64,000 nucleotides of DNA. Origin: Amaurobius ferox. Its lineage: Eukaryota; Arthropoda; Arachnida; Araneae; Amaurobiidae. This document shows, piece after piece, positions 45,669 through 57,566 of this stretch. Location: positions 52,408,775 through 52,472,774 of the forward strand of contig OX578146.1 in NCBI GenBank assembly GCA_951213105.1. The letters are read 5' to 3'. Positions within the stretch are counted from its first letter, which is position 1. Each line of letters opens with the position of its first letter. The notes under the pieces were generated by a model. That model worked only from the letters and a program-made list of their open reading frames with translations, made no database searches and was not told the origin of the DNA. A program made the position numbers and the translations under genes.

Positions 45669-46700
45669 AATCTTATTTGGGCAGCACATGACCTTCCTCA
45701 TATAATGCAATGAATTTCTTACTTTTATAGTACAAAAAAAAGATTATTTTTATAGTAGATATTTTTATTTTTTCCAAAATATTGAATTTTCGTCAATGAG
45801 TCGTAATTTTCATTGATTTAGCGTCATTTTTATCCATTTGGTAAGTTTTTCGATAATTTAGCAACATTTGAAAAGGTCGCCAAGTTGGCGACATTCCACC
45901 AAATTCGTCGCCAAAATCTCGCCAAGCGTTATGGGCGGAGAAATAAGTTATTCTTACAGCAGATAAATGACTATTGGCGTTCAAATACAAAAGTATTACT
46001 CAAAGTATCTTTTTCATAAATGGAACGAGCTACATTCACGAGAATGATGTCACCAAATTTATCGTATGGTATTACATATGAAAAGTGCACATGTTTCTTA
46101 ATAGGAAATATTTTTTTTATTTTACAAGATTTTTTGATATTTTTTTTAAAAATGTTGTCAATATCTTGAGAATGGTTCATGTTAGCGTCCTAAAATTTAT
46201 GTCAATCGTTTTCTAATGAAAAATTTCATAAATGTTTATTTATGTAACTTTATTAGAGGTTTTGCTTTTTTGACGAATTTTTCAAAATTTTACTCGAAAA
46301 TTTAGGTGAGTTCTGAACATTCGATTGCGTATAAAAACAATAGGCTTCCAGTGTTTACGGATTGTAATTTTTGTACCAAATTTTGTTCGAATTGGTCCAT
46401 TCGTTCGTCAGTTATCGTCTCCACAGACTCACTGACACACACACACACATACTTTCACACACACACACACACACATACTTACACACACACACACACAACC
46501 ACACACATACTTTCACACACACACACATACTTTCACACACCAACATACTTTCACACACACACTCACAGACATCACTTAAAAATGTTAAATTCGTGATCAG
46601 GGTTGCTTGAAACGTGCTCTCCCGTCGAAATCTCGAATTCGAATTTTTGACCCGCTTCACAACACTTTCCTTATACATTACTGTATATAAGGAAAGTAAA
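45669..46700 (+). mobile_element. Family G element, copy D
   Basis: Starts AATCTTATTTGGGCAGCACA. Core with GTCGCCAAGTTGGCGAC and AAAATCTCGCCAA. A long interrupted AC tract (46433-46570) contains repeated CATACTTTCAC. The end hairpin ACTTTCCTTATACAT ... TATATAAGGAAAGT is at 46665-46697. Confidence 0.85.
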
Positions 46701-47202
46701 AAGGACTTTTTTAAAATTTCTAATATTTACTAAACATACAAAATTATGTGAAGATGGTATCAGTCATATAAGAATCTATTATTTCTCCGCATTTCTTTGG
46801 ATGGCAAATGTAACTTTACTGGACCTATTGCAGATTACGATGTAAAATATTGATACATACAGAAAAATCATAAGCATTATGGCACAATAACCTTTTAAAG
46901 CATTATAACCATTCTCTGAAAAAAACCCGTTAGGCATTTTTTAAATGTCTTTTACAGTGTTTAAATAATTTTCTTTACTACATATGTATTTAGTTCCAAA
47001 ACTAGAACTAATTTATTTAATTTATTAGTGAGATCAAAATTATTATATGCTTCTATTATTTGGGACCCAAGGAATACTATTCATAAAAGGATTTTTAAAT
47101 GGTTTAAATTAGAAGTTTTATAGGAACTTGCCACCCTGGGAGATATAATTTTTAATTTGGACATTTAACGTTATCTTTTATGTATAGTCTATTTTACTTT
47201 CC
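46701..47202. other. Intergenic sequence between two family G copies
   Basis: AT-rich; nothing recognised. Confidence 0.4.
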
Positions 47203-48142
47203 TTATATACATAATGTATAAGGAAAGTATTGTGACGGGGTCGAAAATTCGAATTCGAGTTTTTGACGGGAGAGTACGTTTCAAGCATCCCTGATCACGA
47301 ATCAAACATTTTTGAAGTGATGTCTGTGTGTGTGCGAAAGTGTGTATGTGTGTGTGTGTGTGTGTGTGTGTCAGTGAGTCTGTGGAGACGATAACTGACG
47401 AACCAATGGACCGATTCGAACGAAATTTGGTACAAAAATCACAATACGTAAACGCTGGAAGCCTATTGTTTTTAAACGTAATCAAATGTTCAGAACCCCT
47501 AAATTTTCGTGTGAAATTTTGAAAAAATCGTCAAAAAATCAAAACCGCTAATAAAGTTACGCAAATAGACATTTCTCGTGTAATATTTCATTTGAAAACG
47601 ATTAACATAAATTTTAGAAAGCTAACATGAACCGTTCTCGAGATATTGCACATTTTTCAAAAAAATTATCAAAAAGTCATATAAAATAAAAAAATATATA
47701 TTTCCTATTGGGAAACATGTTCACTTTTCATATGTAATACCATGCGATAATTTGGTGACATCATTCTCGTGGATCTAGCTCGTTCCATTCATGAGAAAAG
47801 ATACTTCGAGTGATACTGTTACATTTGAACGCCAATAGTCATTTATCTGCTATAAGAATAACTTATTTCTCCGTCAGTAAAGCTAGGCGATAATTTGGCG
47901 ACGAATTTGGCGGAATGTTGCCAACTTGGGGACTTTTTGAAATGTTGTCAAATTAACGAAAATCTCGCCAAATGGATTAAAATGACGCTAAATCAATGAA
48001 AATGACGACTTATTGTCGAAAATTCAATATCTCGGAAAGAATATAAGTATCTACTATAAGAAAAACCTACTTTTTTTTACTGTGAAAGTAGTAAAGTCAT
48101 TGCATTATATAAGAAAAGTCATGTGCTGCCTACATCAGATTT
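47203..48142 (-). mobile_element. Family G element, copy E
   Basis: Inverted copy. The end hairpin ACTTTCCTTATATAC ... GTATAAGGAAAGT is at 47206-47230, the (GT)n tract at 47326-47373, and the 5' end is at 48142 (GCTGCCTACATCAGATT). Confidence 0.85.
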
Positions 48143-48263
48143 TTAAAATTGATTCTGGTAAAAAATTTCATACAATCACTAAAATTTCCAAAAATTCAAA
48201 TTATATGAAATTTTTAAAATATTCTAAAAACTTTTATTTTAAAAACCTGTAAAATATTTCAGA

Positions 48264-48552
48264 GGGCGCGGTAGCCCATTGGTTAGCGCGCTGGAGTTGC
48301 ACTCGGTAGGCCCGGGTTCGATTCCAGCCGCTGCCAAAACTGCCGCCGTGTTCACGCGGAGTACGATCACGTTAAACATGTGGGTCCGTAAGTCCTTCCG
48401 TGAGGTTGGTGGTAGGGGAAGGAGGGTACGGTCCCGGTGGATGCCTCCCCCACTGGGTTCCGATCGAAATTGGGTGGTAGTTCCCGGCCGTCCAAACAGT
48501 TACCTTACACCTTTCTGGTAGGTCGGACGGTCTGGGTCTCAACAACAACAAC
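48264..48552 (+). mobile_element. tRNA-derived SINE, copy 2
   Basis: Same SINE as 13237-13517 in the other orientation. A box TAGCCCATTGG (48272-48282), B box GGTTCGATTCC (48315-48325). Head start GGGCGCGGTAGCCC. The GC-rich body and a tail stem GGCCGTCC (48486-48493) with GGACGGTC (48525-48532) end in (CAA)n. Pol III promoter boxes are intact. No clear target duplication. Like copy 1 it leaves a long frame open across head and body. Confidence 0.9.
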
Positions 48553-48719
48553 CCCTTCCCCGAATGCTTTCATATTGTTGACATGTTTATTATCTACAAT
48601 TTTGGAATTTCGGATTTCTAATAGGTTTATTACTTATTGAGAAAAAATTAAAACCACATTTATGTGTGGAAAAGTACAAAGGTAACATTTTTACATTTTA
48701 TTTCAAAAACAAGAATATA

Positions 48720-50371
48720 GGGTAAACCTGGGTTAGATGGCCATCCTGGCTAGAATCTCCAATCGTCATTTATTTAGTAAACGGTAGATGGCAACGCTAA
48801 CCACACAGTTTTGACCCAGATATTCAACAAGAAGGTTCCTGTTGTCCAGCGCTAAAAAAAAAAATAGCATTGTAAGCATATAACATTTTTTTTAGATTTC
48901 CATCCCCTCAAAATTTTTTTTCGCCTGAAGTTTAAAGGGAGGATTTTATTCTCTCCTGGGCACTTCACAAATCCCCGTCCTTGAACTCCTTGAGCTCAAA
49001 ATTTTTTTCCGTCCAGTAAGCTGCCCTGTTATTACGTTCATTTCGAGTTAAAATCTTGCAATCGCGCTTAAACGAGGAACTAAACATTGTATTTGTATGC
49101 TTAACCTCGATGCGTTTCACTAACGCCAAGTTTACCGGATAAGCGTCATGGGGCCATCTACCGCGTTTGTTAAGAATAGATGCCCCGCACTTTTCACGGT
49201 TAGTTGACCAGTCTACTTGATAGATTATTTCGTTATGTATATTAAGCAGCTTCTCGCTATTTTTTTCAGATGTCAAATATATATGTTAAGAAACGGGATA
49301 GCAAACGTGGGGAGTAAACACAAGATGATTTATGTAAAGCAATTAAAGCAATACTTAATGACACGTCAGTCCGACAAGCTTCCATTGAATTTTGTGTGCT
49401 GAGAAAAACACTGGAGAAGAGGTGGAAAACTGGAAACATAGTCCAAGGCTCGATGAGCTGAGTCTAACTTTCTAAATCTAGCTCTACCCAGATAGATTCT
49501 GAACTACAGCCCAGCAGAGAGGGACCTCACAATCCCTCACATAAATATTGACCGATATTGCACCTGCTCCATTGATTAGCAAAACTCGCACTACATCCAA
49601 ACGTCAGAGACGCCATGCTTATTATAACGCCACCCAAAAATATAAAGCAGAAAACAAAAATTAAGAACTTTAGGACTCTGCCTAAAAAAACATCAAAATA
49701 AGAAGAAACGTTGTAGTAGAACTTTTCCCAGCAGCAGCTCTGAAAAGGAAATCGAGATTCAATATGCATCAATTGGCATATCCAGTGATGAGTTTGATCA
49801 GTCTAATGAATGTGTAGGATACGGAGAAGATTATGATATCACAAAGATTAAAGCTGACTGGATAAAAGGTGTTCGTTCCCATCCCTGGTTGCACGAAACA
49901 TTCTCATCATTTATCGATGTATGCCAGTCCCGTTGTATTATTATATCAGAAAAGAAATGACATTTTTAAAATTTTCCATTAATGTTTTTATTTTATTTAA
50001 TATTCTTGGAAGAAATTATCTCATGAATCAGAAATTATCTTGCAACACATTATCTGTGGTATTTTGTTCTTGAATTAAAATCTTGTTTTCAAAGTAAATG
50101 CGAATATTTCTTTATGCTTATCTGGCACCTATTTGCCATTAAAATAGTTATGGCCATCTAACCCGAACTCCAAAGGATAGATGGGCAACAACATAGTTTT
50201 AAAATTTCGAAATTTTTAACTTTCTATCCATTATTTTTCACAAAAGTCCACATACATATAAAACATTAAACTTTACTGAGTGTATTAAAATTTTTGTGAT
50301 CATGAATTTTAATAATACATATGCCCGCATTCTTCAATAAAAAACTATGGCCATCTAACCCTGCTTTACCC
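48720..50371 (+). mobile_element. pogo-like (Tc1/mariner superfamily) element, internally deleted
   Basis: 1652 bp with ~24-bp inverted ends (GGGTAAACCTGGGTTAGATG at the left; two mismatches against the right) and TA on each side (48718-48719, 50372-50373). From ATG 49270 a decayed frame reads MSNIYVKKRDSKRGE, a stop, then QDDLCKAIKAILNDTSVRQA and CVLRKTLEKRWKTG. This is a Psq-type helix-turn-helix as in pogo/jerky transposases. The far C-terminus survives at 49730-49960 (SSSSEKEIEIQYASIGISSD, IKADWIKGVRSHPWLHETFS). The DDE core is gone. A minus-strand frame at 48965-49276 is unexplained. Confidence 0.75.
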
Positions 50372-50639
50372 TACCTATTTTAATATGAAATTGAGACCTA
50401 ACTCTATTTAATAGGTCTTCACAAAATCACAAAAAAAAAAAAAATTATACAACTGGGAATTTACCAATGTTTTAGCATTTTAAGTGGAAGCGGGAATTCG
50501 AATAAAAGCGAGCGAAACTGAATCAATTTAAATCCTTTAAACATCAAATACTGATATAAAACAAAATTCAATTTACAGTACATTCATTTTGATAATAAAC
50601 AATATGCATAACATCAAATTTAAGGTAATTTAAGCACGG

Positions 50640-50972
50640 TTTCAGAACACATTTAGTATTATTCACATTTAGTGTTGTTGTTTCTTATGACCTCCTACTT
50701 TCGACGGAGTCGATACAGAACTAGTGACGCAGAAAGCAGGACAGAACGAAGAAAAACACAAGACAAGAGAACAAAGTTTATTACAAACAAACATCACTGA
50801 TGAAGGTCGGAGAGGATGCAGTTTCTCATTTGGACGAGGACCCAGAGGGCGGAAGACTGACTTTATCCTCGATAAACATCCATGCCTTACTCGAGATTCG
50901 AACCCGAGCCCACCAGACAGCAGCCGAAGACGCTATCCACTTCACAGCCTGGGCGGCTCATTTTAGTATTCT
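50640..50972 (-). mobile_element. tRNA-derived SINE of a different family
   Basis: Minus-strand head starting TGAGCCGCCCAGGCTGTG. A-box-like GCTGTGAAGTGG, B box GGTTCGAATCT (50894-50904). The body runs to a GTTGTTG tail at 50661-50667. It does not share body sequence with the 13.2/48.3 kb SINE. The target duplication is uncertain. Confidence 0.65.
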
Positions 50973-52137
50973 GTATTTGTAAGCAGTGTTATAGTCTTAA
51001 AATAAATAGTACGGTGCTTTACAAACTGCTACACAATGACATAAAATACTAGTAGCAAATACTTTAAGCTACACAATTTGGTGTCATAATTATTAACGTA
51101 ATGTTTATTACTATTATTATTATTACTGTTATTATTATTATTATTATTATATCATTATGTTGTACTCTGTGTTGACACGCCGAAGGCAGTGATAGCATAT
51201 TTTTGTCTCAAGTATCTCCCAATAAAATATATTATTATCTTGTTGTTATACAACAAAGGAGTCATTGTGGTATATTGGGTTTTATTTGGGTAGACACACA
51301 ACAAATTAATGTTAATAAATCGAATTTAAAAACTAAATATTTACTGACATTTTGTGAGACAAGACGCACCCTAGTTACATGAGAAAGTATCTGGGCAACA
51401 CCCTGGTACGCCCCGGCTAGACTACACCACAGTTTGCAATATCCTCCGAGCAACGACGAAAAATGAAAACAGAATAGAGATATCACAAAAAAAATTACTT
51501 TTATGCTATTTTTTATCATAAACGCATGCCAAAGGGAAGAGTAATGAATAATATGTTACAGGTAAAAGAATTTTACTTTTGGAAATATTACAGCAATATT
51601 AAACACATTGCTCACTTTTGCTATCTATTCAAAATACAGAAATGATGTACATAACTATTTTTTAGTTACGTTTACAGAAAATATGTTTTCTCTTTTTTAT
51701 TGTATATTTATAAAACATTGAACTAGTTCAGTACTAAAGAATGATATAAACATTGGAAGGGGCCTGTCATTTAAAGAAATATTTCCATAATAAAAGTATT
51801 TTAACGATGTTATAATTGCCAAATCACTTAGAACTTTGTCACAATATACTAAAACGTCCAAAATGCATTTAAACTAAATGCATTTATACTAAAACCTCCA
51901 AAATGCAGGGTGATATAAACCGAAAATCGATATTTTTTAAATTTTATGCAAAATGTACCAATTCCCCTTAAGACAGTTATTTTTTTCTGTTTATAATCAT
52001 TATGGCTATTGTTATAATATCTCAAGTACGGATTTGATATATTTGTTCCGCTTTAATAATCTAAATGTATGTGGAAAACTACCAATAATGGGAATTTTAT
52101 TTTACTTGTAAACAGTCTCATACATTTATAAAGAGCC
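50973..52137. other. AT-rich intergenic sequence with (TTA)n
   Basis: Imperfect (TTA)n at about 51100-51155. A 12-bp motif with CCAAAATGCA is repeated around 51850-51910. No gene. Confidence 0.45.
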
Positions 52138-52600
52138 TTGCTGTCCCTACAGGGAATCGAACCCTGTATCTCCGAATTGGCCAGACGACGCTCAACCATA
52201 GAGCTATTGGGACAAAATTGCAAGCTCTTATGGTAGAAGTAGACTCTGCATTCTCCACCCTCTAATGTCAGATTGGCTGGCAACTGACAATTTGACTGAC
52301 TACCTCCTGCTACTTCTACTTCAGGTTAGCCTCCTGATCCTACTATTTTTACCCAGGTTAGCATCCTACATGGCCTTTATCCTCTAAATTTGAAATCGGC
52401 GCTCAATCTTCAGATTCCATTGAATCCGTGCTAGTCGTACTAGAGTCACTTTCAGACCACAGACATCTTTGCACTAACCTACAGGGTCAATTTGTTCGGG
52501 TGTCATTGTAAAGAGCTTTGCTACCCCAAAGGGGAATCTTACCCTGGATCTCCGAACTGGCTAGCCGACTCTTTACCGTTGAGCTATTGGGACGAAATTG
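52138..52600 (-). mobile_element. Composite repeat copy 1: tRNA head, body, tRNA head
   Basis: Two tRNA-like units in the same orientation flank a ~290-bp body. The unit at 52138-52213 (minus) reads GTCCCAATAGCTCTATGG with B box GGTTCGATTCC, a CAGGG/CCCTG T-stem and a GTCCC/GGGAC acceptor match. The unit at 52505-52595 is more decayed (GTCCCAATAGCTCAACGG). The body between them starts after GGGACAAAATTGCAAGCTC on the plus strand. Two further copies with the same order lie at 53110 and 61630. Confidence 0.7.
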
Positions 52601-53109
52601 CAAGCTCTCACCTTTGAAGTAGACTCTGCAGATTTTCTTCAAATTCTGAATATCTTTTCTATTAATATTCATATTATTAATTTAATAGTCAGACCTCAAT
52701 ATGCAGGGAAATTCCCTGCTGATAAAATACAGAAGTAATTATGCTGTTAATAAATTTTATAAACTTTTTATCAATTGTTGTTGTGACCTTGATATCTTTT
52801 TTATGTCTTGTATAAATTTTGTATAAAATTGAGTTTATATCTAGGCTGAAGAGTTTTGGTTAAATTTGATATTTTGACGGCTTTATATTATTTTGCTTTT
52901 ACTGTAATTTGTACGTCATTGTCATCATAATGGGGTTATGTTATCCGTTTTTGTACACTCTGTAACTAAAATAATATAAAATTTCATGAAAATTGATTGA
53001 TTTTTTGAAAGACATTTCGCTTAAAGAAGTAAAAATCTGATGAACTAGATAGCTGTGCCCATTTATTTGTGGACTTCTGAACCTTTCACAATACCTCAAC
53101 TTTAGATAT

Positions 53110-53550
53110 TTTATGTATTGAACCTTGTTGCCACAACCACGGATTAAACCACGGATTTTAGTTCTAGCTAGCCTGCTGAACTAATGAGACGGAATTGAAA
53201 GCTGTAATCTTTGAAGTGGACTCTGCATTATATATCCTCTAATGTCAGATTGATGTGCAATTAACAATTAGACTGACCACCTTCTGCACATTTTACCCCA
53301 GGTTAGCCTCCAGCTATTTTCAACCTCCAGGTTTCGTTTACCTCCCGATTTGAAATCGACGTTTAATATACCAGAGTCCACTGAATCCGAGTTGATCTTA
53401 CTAGGGTCACTTTCAGACCTCCGTCTTTGCACTAACCTACAGAGTTGATTCGTTCAGGAACCATTGCAAAGAATCTTGCTGCCCCAACCGAGAATCGAAG
53501 AACATACTGGCCAGCCAACGCTCTACAGTTGAGCAACTGGGACGTAATTG
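53110..53550 (-). mobile_element. Composite repeat copy 2: tRNA head, body, tRNA head
   Basis: Heads at 53465-53545 (minus, GTCCCAGTTGCTCAACTG) and at 53110-53195 (poorly preserved). The body between them shares TCACTTTCAGACC, TTTGCACTAACCTACAG and CCTCTAATGTCAGATTG with copy 1. Confidence 0.65.
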
Positions 53551-53819
53551 AAAACTCTTATCTTTGAAATGGATTCTGAAGTTGTAGGGAAAGTAAAAAC
53601 TGTAACTAGTTTCATTTGCAGAACGAAAAGTAATTTTTAAAAGTCCCTGATGCGTTTAAGAATTATTTTTCCTTTTGATAATGTACAATACTAGCTATTA
53701 CTGCACCCGTACTTCGTGCTTTCGAAATCGCTTGTGGTCATTAAATGTGACATCTACACCTTAATAACAGTTGTTGATAACTTTTATGAATAAAGAACCC
53801 TTTCATTTATAATCATAAA

Positions 53820-54600
53820 AATCTGATGTGGGCAACACATGACTTTCCTTATATAATGAAATGAATTTACTACTTTAAAGTAAAATAAATAGGTTTTTCT
53901 TCTAGTAGATAATAATATCCTTTCCAAGATATTGAATTTTCGACAATTAGTCGTCATTTTCATTGATTTATCGTCATTTTTATCCATTTGGCAAGATTTT
54001 CGTTAATTTGGCAACATTTCGAAAAGTCGCCATGTTGGCGACATTTTGCAAATTTCGTCGCCAAAATCTCGCCCAGCGTTATGGACGAGGAAATAAGTTA
54101 TTCGTACAGCAGATAAATTGGCGTTCAAATGCAAAAGTATTACTCAAAGTATCTTATTTCATGAATGGAACGAGCTAGATCCACGAGAATGATGTCACCC
54201 ATTTTATCGCATGATATTATATTGAAAAATAAACATGTTTCTCAATAGGAAATTTTTTTTTTCTATTTTATATGACTTTATGATAATTTTTTTGAAAAAT
54301 GTGCAATATCTCGAGAACGGTTCATGTTAGCGTTCTAAAATTTATGTCAATCGTTTTCTAAGGAAAAATTACATAAGAAATGTCTATTTGCGTAACTTTA
54401 TTAATGGTTTTGATTTTTTGACGATTTTTTTAAAATTTCATTCGAAAATTTAGGGGGGTTCTGAACATTTGATTGCGTATAAAAACAATAGGCTTCCAGT
54501 GTTTACAGATTGTGATTTTTGTACCAAATTTGGTTCGATTCGGTCCATTCGTTCGTCAGTTATTGTCTCCACAGACCCACTGACACACATACACACATAA

Positions 54601-54646
<46 letters not shown>

Positions 54647-54782
54647 ACAGACATCACTTCAAAAACGTTTGATTCGTGATCAGGGATGCTTGAAACGTGC
54701 TCTCCCGTCGAAAACTCGAATTCGAATTTTTGACCCCGTCACAATACTTTCCTTATACATTATGTATATAAGGAAAGTAAAA
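53820..54782 (+). mobile_element. Family G element, copy F
   Basis: Starts AATCTGATGTGGGCAACACA. Subterminal ACTTTCCTTATATA. An AC tract lies at 54583-54650. The end hairpin ACTTTCCTTATACAT ... TATATAAGGAAAGT is at 54747-54779. It is one of the best preserved copies. Confidence 0.87.
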
Positions 54783-56514
54783 ATGGCGCAAACTTTGTTA
54801 CTAACTAATCTTGTTACCATGGTAAATGGTAAAATATATAGAATTTTATTTCCGTGCGAGAAAAAAATGATTTAATTATAGCAATTAGGAAAAAATATTA
54901 TCTGCTTATATTAATAAATTTATTCCTGTTTTCTAGTTTTCATTGTTGTCAGCCAAAGAATATTAAATTGTGTTTTTATAACTTCTGAGAGACAAAGTGG
55001 TGTAAATTTTTTTAAATCCCACCGAATCTGAAAGTCTCTCTATATATATACATCGTATCTCACCCTCCTCCCTAGTTCAAATTTTCAAAATATTAGATAT
55101 TTACTTTGATCTAAAAACTGACCCGGATAAATGAGGTGAAAAAAAAGATTCCAGCTAGAGTGGAAGTGCTGTATAATTAAGCAAAGTTTTATTCTTTCTT
55201 TATTATTATTATTATTATTATTATTATCCCTTCGAAACTCCGCTTCTACTTCAATGTTTTTCAAAATATTAAATTTTTCCGTTGATCTAGAAAATAAGAA
55301 GGGTTGAATGAAATCCAAACCGAGATTCTGGCTTGAAGAAAAGTGCTCGGTAATTTTGAAAATTGTTTTTGAATGTTTCAATTATCTCTTCGCATCGTCA
55401 CCCCTAATTCGAAAATTCTAAATTTTCGTTTTTTTTTCTAATTAAGATCCAACCAAGTCAAGATCCACCGAATAAAATCAAAACTAAGATTCCATCTATA
55501 GAGAAAGTGCTCTATAATTTTGAGAGTTTTACTATCAGTCAGCCAGTGATTTCAGTGCATGTATACAGCTAAGCAATTTCACATTTAAGATGAGAACTAC
55601 ATATCATTTACTTTCTAATGAAAAACTCTACATAATTAAAACTTTATGTCTAATCTATATGAGGTACATTTAGAAAAAAAAAATCCTATTTAGAAGAAAT
55701 TATAGGTCTTAAATAACTACAAATTAATTTTATCGGAATTGCTTTATTTGTTAGATGACATTTTATAGAGATTTAACATATAAAATATATTATAAATAAA
55801 TATTTAAAGTACAACATTAACAGCATTTAGCAACACTCACACACAACTTTTAGCAACATTACAAGTATTTAACATATAAACATACATGTACAAAATATTA
55901 CATGCAAAATGGATTTTTACACTGTTTAATTTACAGTTTCAAATAAATGCGAATATATTATCAACAGTAAAGTTTGAAATAAAGCAAGAATATGCATTTT
56001 GCCTAGTACACAATATAAAATATATTTATTCCTAAACCAAATAATCACAAATTTATCAACCTGCACATGCAACGTCATTTCAAAATATTACTTTTAGCAT
56101 TTCATATAATATTTATCCGCAATATTCCTTGAAACTGCACTAGAAAAGACAAAACATGCAATCGTCTTATAAACATCGTGTATTTGCTGTTGTTAGTGAT
56201 CTTTATCATGCCTTCACTTTCTTTTGCAACAATAGCGGAGCTACGAAACTGCGGCAATATTTTACGTTTACTGTTCTTTCAAATATTTTCTTACCTGTCA
56301 GATTATCCCTGTGCATCCGGGTTTTTCAAAATTTTTTATTTCAGCGAAACTCGTATTTTTTGTTTTAAATGTAACCACTGCTTAGTATTAAAATATGTGG
56401 CAATTTGCTTGGCATTGCTATGATCTGTGGCATTCTGTTTATACCTATGCTTTAATATAATGCTTTAATAATATAATAATCAATAATAATAATACCTATG
56501 CTTCAAATAACTCA

Positions 56515-56865
56515 GAGTGATAGCTAACTCTGAGAGTTTGTATATTCAAATAATCGAATAATTGGTCAAACACTGTTGCAATAAAGTACAATAAATAAAA
56601 ACTTCATAAATACAGCATAAAATACAAAAAAAGCTGATTTACCAATTTCAAAGACAAATGGTATTAAATGTTCTGTAGCTTTTTGTTTGTGCCTACGCAG
56701 CAAATATCTTGAGCGATAACTAACTCTGAGAGTTTATCTATTCAAATAACCAAATAATTGCTCAAACACTGTTGTAATAAAACATAATAAATAAAAGATT
56801 CATAAATACAGCATAAAGTACAAGAAAACTGGTTTATTAATTTCAAAGACAAATAACATCATTTT
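56515..56865 (+). repeat. Direct duplication, 196-bp spacing
   Basis: GAGTGATAGCTAACTCTGAG at 56515 and GAGCGATAACTAACTCTGAG at 56711. Similarity continues for about 150 bp, through CAAACACTGTTG to TTTCAAAGACAAAT. Confidence 0.7.
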
Positions 56866-56977
56866 TCTTCAAGTTCGACAAAAACTTCGAAATCACTCAT
56901 ATCAAGTCGACAACTGGGAAAATAAAGCAGAAATAAAACAACAGATGGCAGACTTCTTCTATCAGTTCGCTTACCGC

Positions 56978-57170
56978 CTTATTTTCTAATTTTCACTGTG
57001 TTTGTGTCCGTTTGTTATTTCTTGCCGGTCGTTTCGTCTTTTTTCTCTTTCTTTTCTTCCCATGGATTTAGCAACTTCTTTTCTCCTGCCTTCAACCACG
57101 TGTGCCATCCTTAGTTGCTGACTAATTACTTAAGACAGCACTTCTTGTCGATCCTGGAAAAGAAGACAGC
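56978..57170 (-). other. Possible host exon with a good splice acceptor
   Basis: On the minus strand CTGTCTTCTTTTCCAG at about 57170-57155 is a strong 3' splice-site sequence. Downstream, two frames stay open. One starts at ATG 57100 in AAGGATGGC context (41 codons, Arg/Lys-rich). The other reads HTWLKAGEKKLLNPWEEKKE and ends DETTGKK, which looks like a charged protein C-terminus. All frames have stops just after the acceptor, so it would be terminal or untranslated. No known protein is recognised. Confidence 0.2.
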
Positions 57171-57366
57171 AATTTTAATTTGAAACCAGTAGACCAGTTT
57201 TTGTAGTTAATACTGTCAATGATACAAGTTTTTATCTAATGCGAATATTCAGTTTAAGTATTACTTAAATTTCGTTTGATTGGCAATCAATGTAACTCTA
57301 CTAAAGCAAGTCAAATAATTTTCAATATTTCTCTAGTTTTTCGCTATATATCTTTCTTTGAACTTA

Positions 57367-57512
57367 TTACTTTCCTTATATACACACATAATGTATAAGG
57401 AAAGTATTGTGACGGAGTCGAACATTCGAATTCGAGTTTTCGACGGGAGAGCACGTTTCAAGCATCCCTGATCACGAATCAAACATTTTTGAAGTGATGT
57501 CTGTGTGTGTGA

Positions 57513-57566
<54 letters not shown>

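Larger units (their letters stand above)
54783..57366. other. AT-rich intergenic sequence
   Basis: (TTA)n at 55197-55227. A ~150-bp segment is duplicated at 56515 and 56711 (both with TAACTCTGAGAGTTT and TTCATAAATACAGCATAAA). A hydrophobic frame at 56178-56423 lacks an ATG and is not called. A possible exon at 56978-57170 is listed separately. Confidence 0.4.

Noticed and set aside
46306..46678. Open frames rich in His-Thr or Cys-Val across AC/GT tracts (also near 54.5, 57.5 and 58.5 kb)
   Set aside because: They are read-through of (AC)n microsatellites inside family G elements. The same frame-like strings recur in every copy.
52143..52213. Genuine tRNA gene
   Set aside because: The cloverleaf-like folding is partial and decayed, and the unit is repeated with an attached body, as in a SINE.
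56178..56423. Hydrophobic start followed by several Cys, resembling a small secreted protein
   Set aside because: No ATG begins the frame (it starts at GTG), the Cys spacing fits no pattern I know, and the region is AT-rich and partly repetitive.
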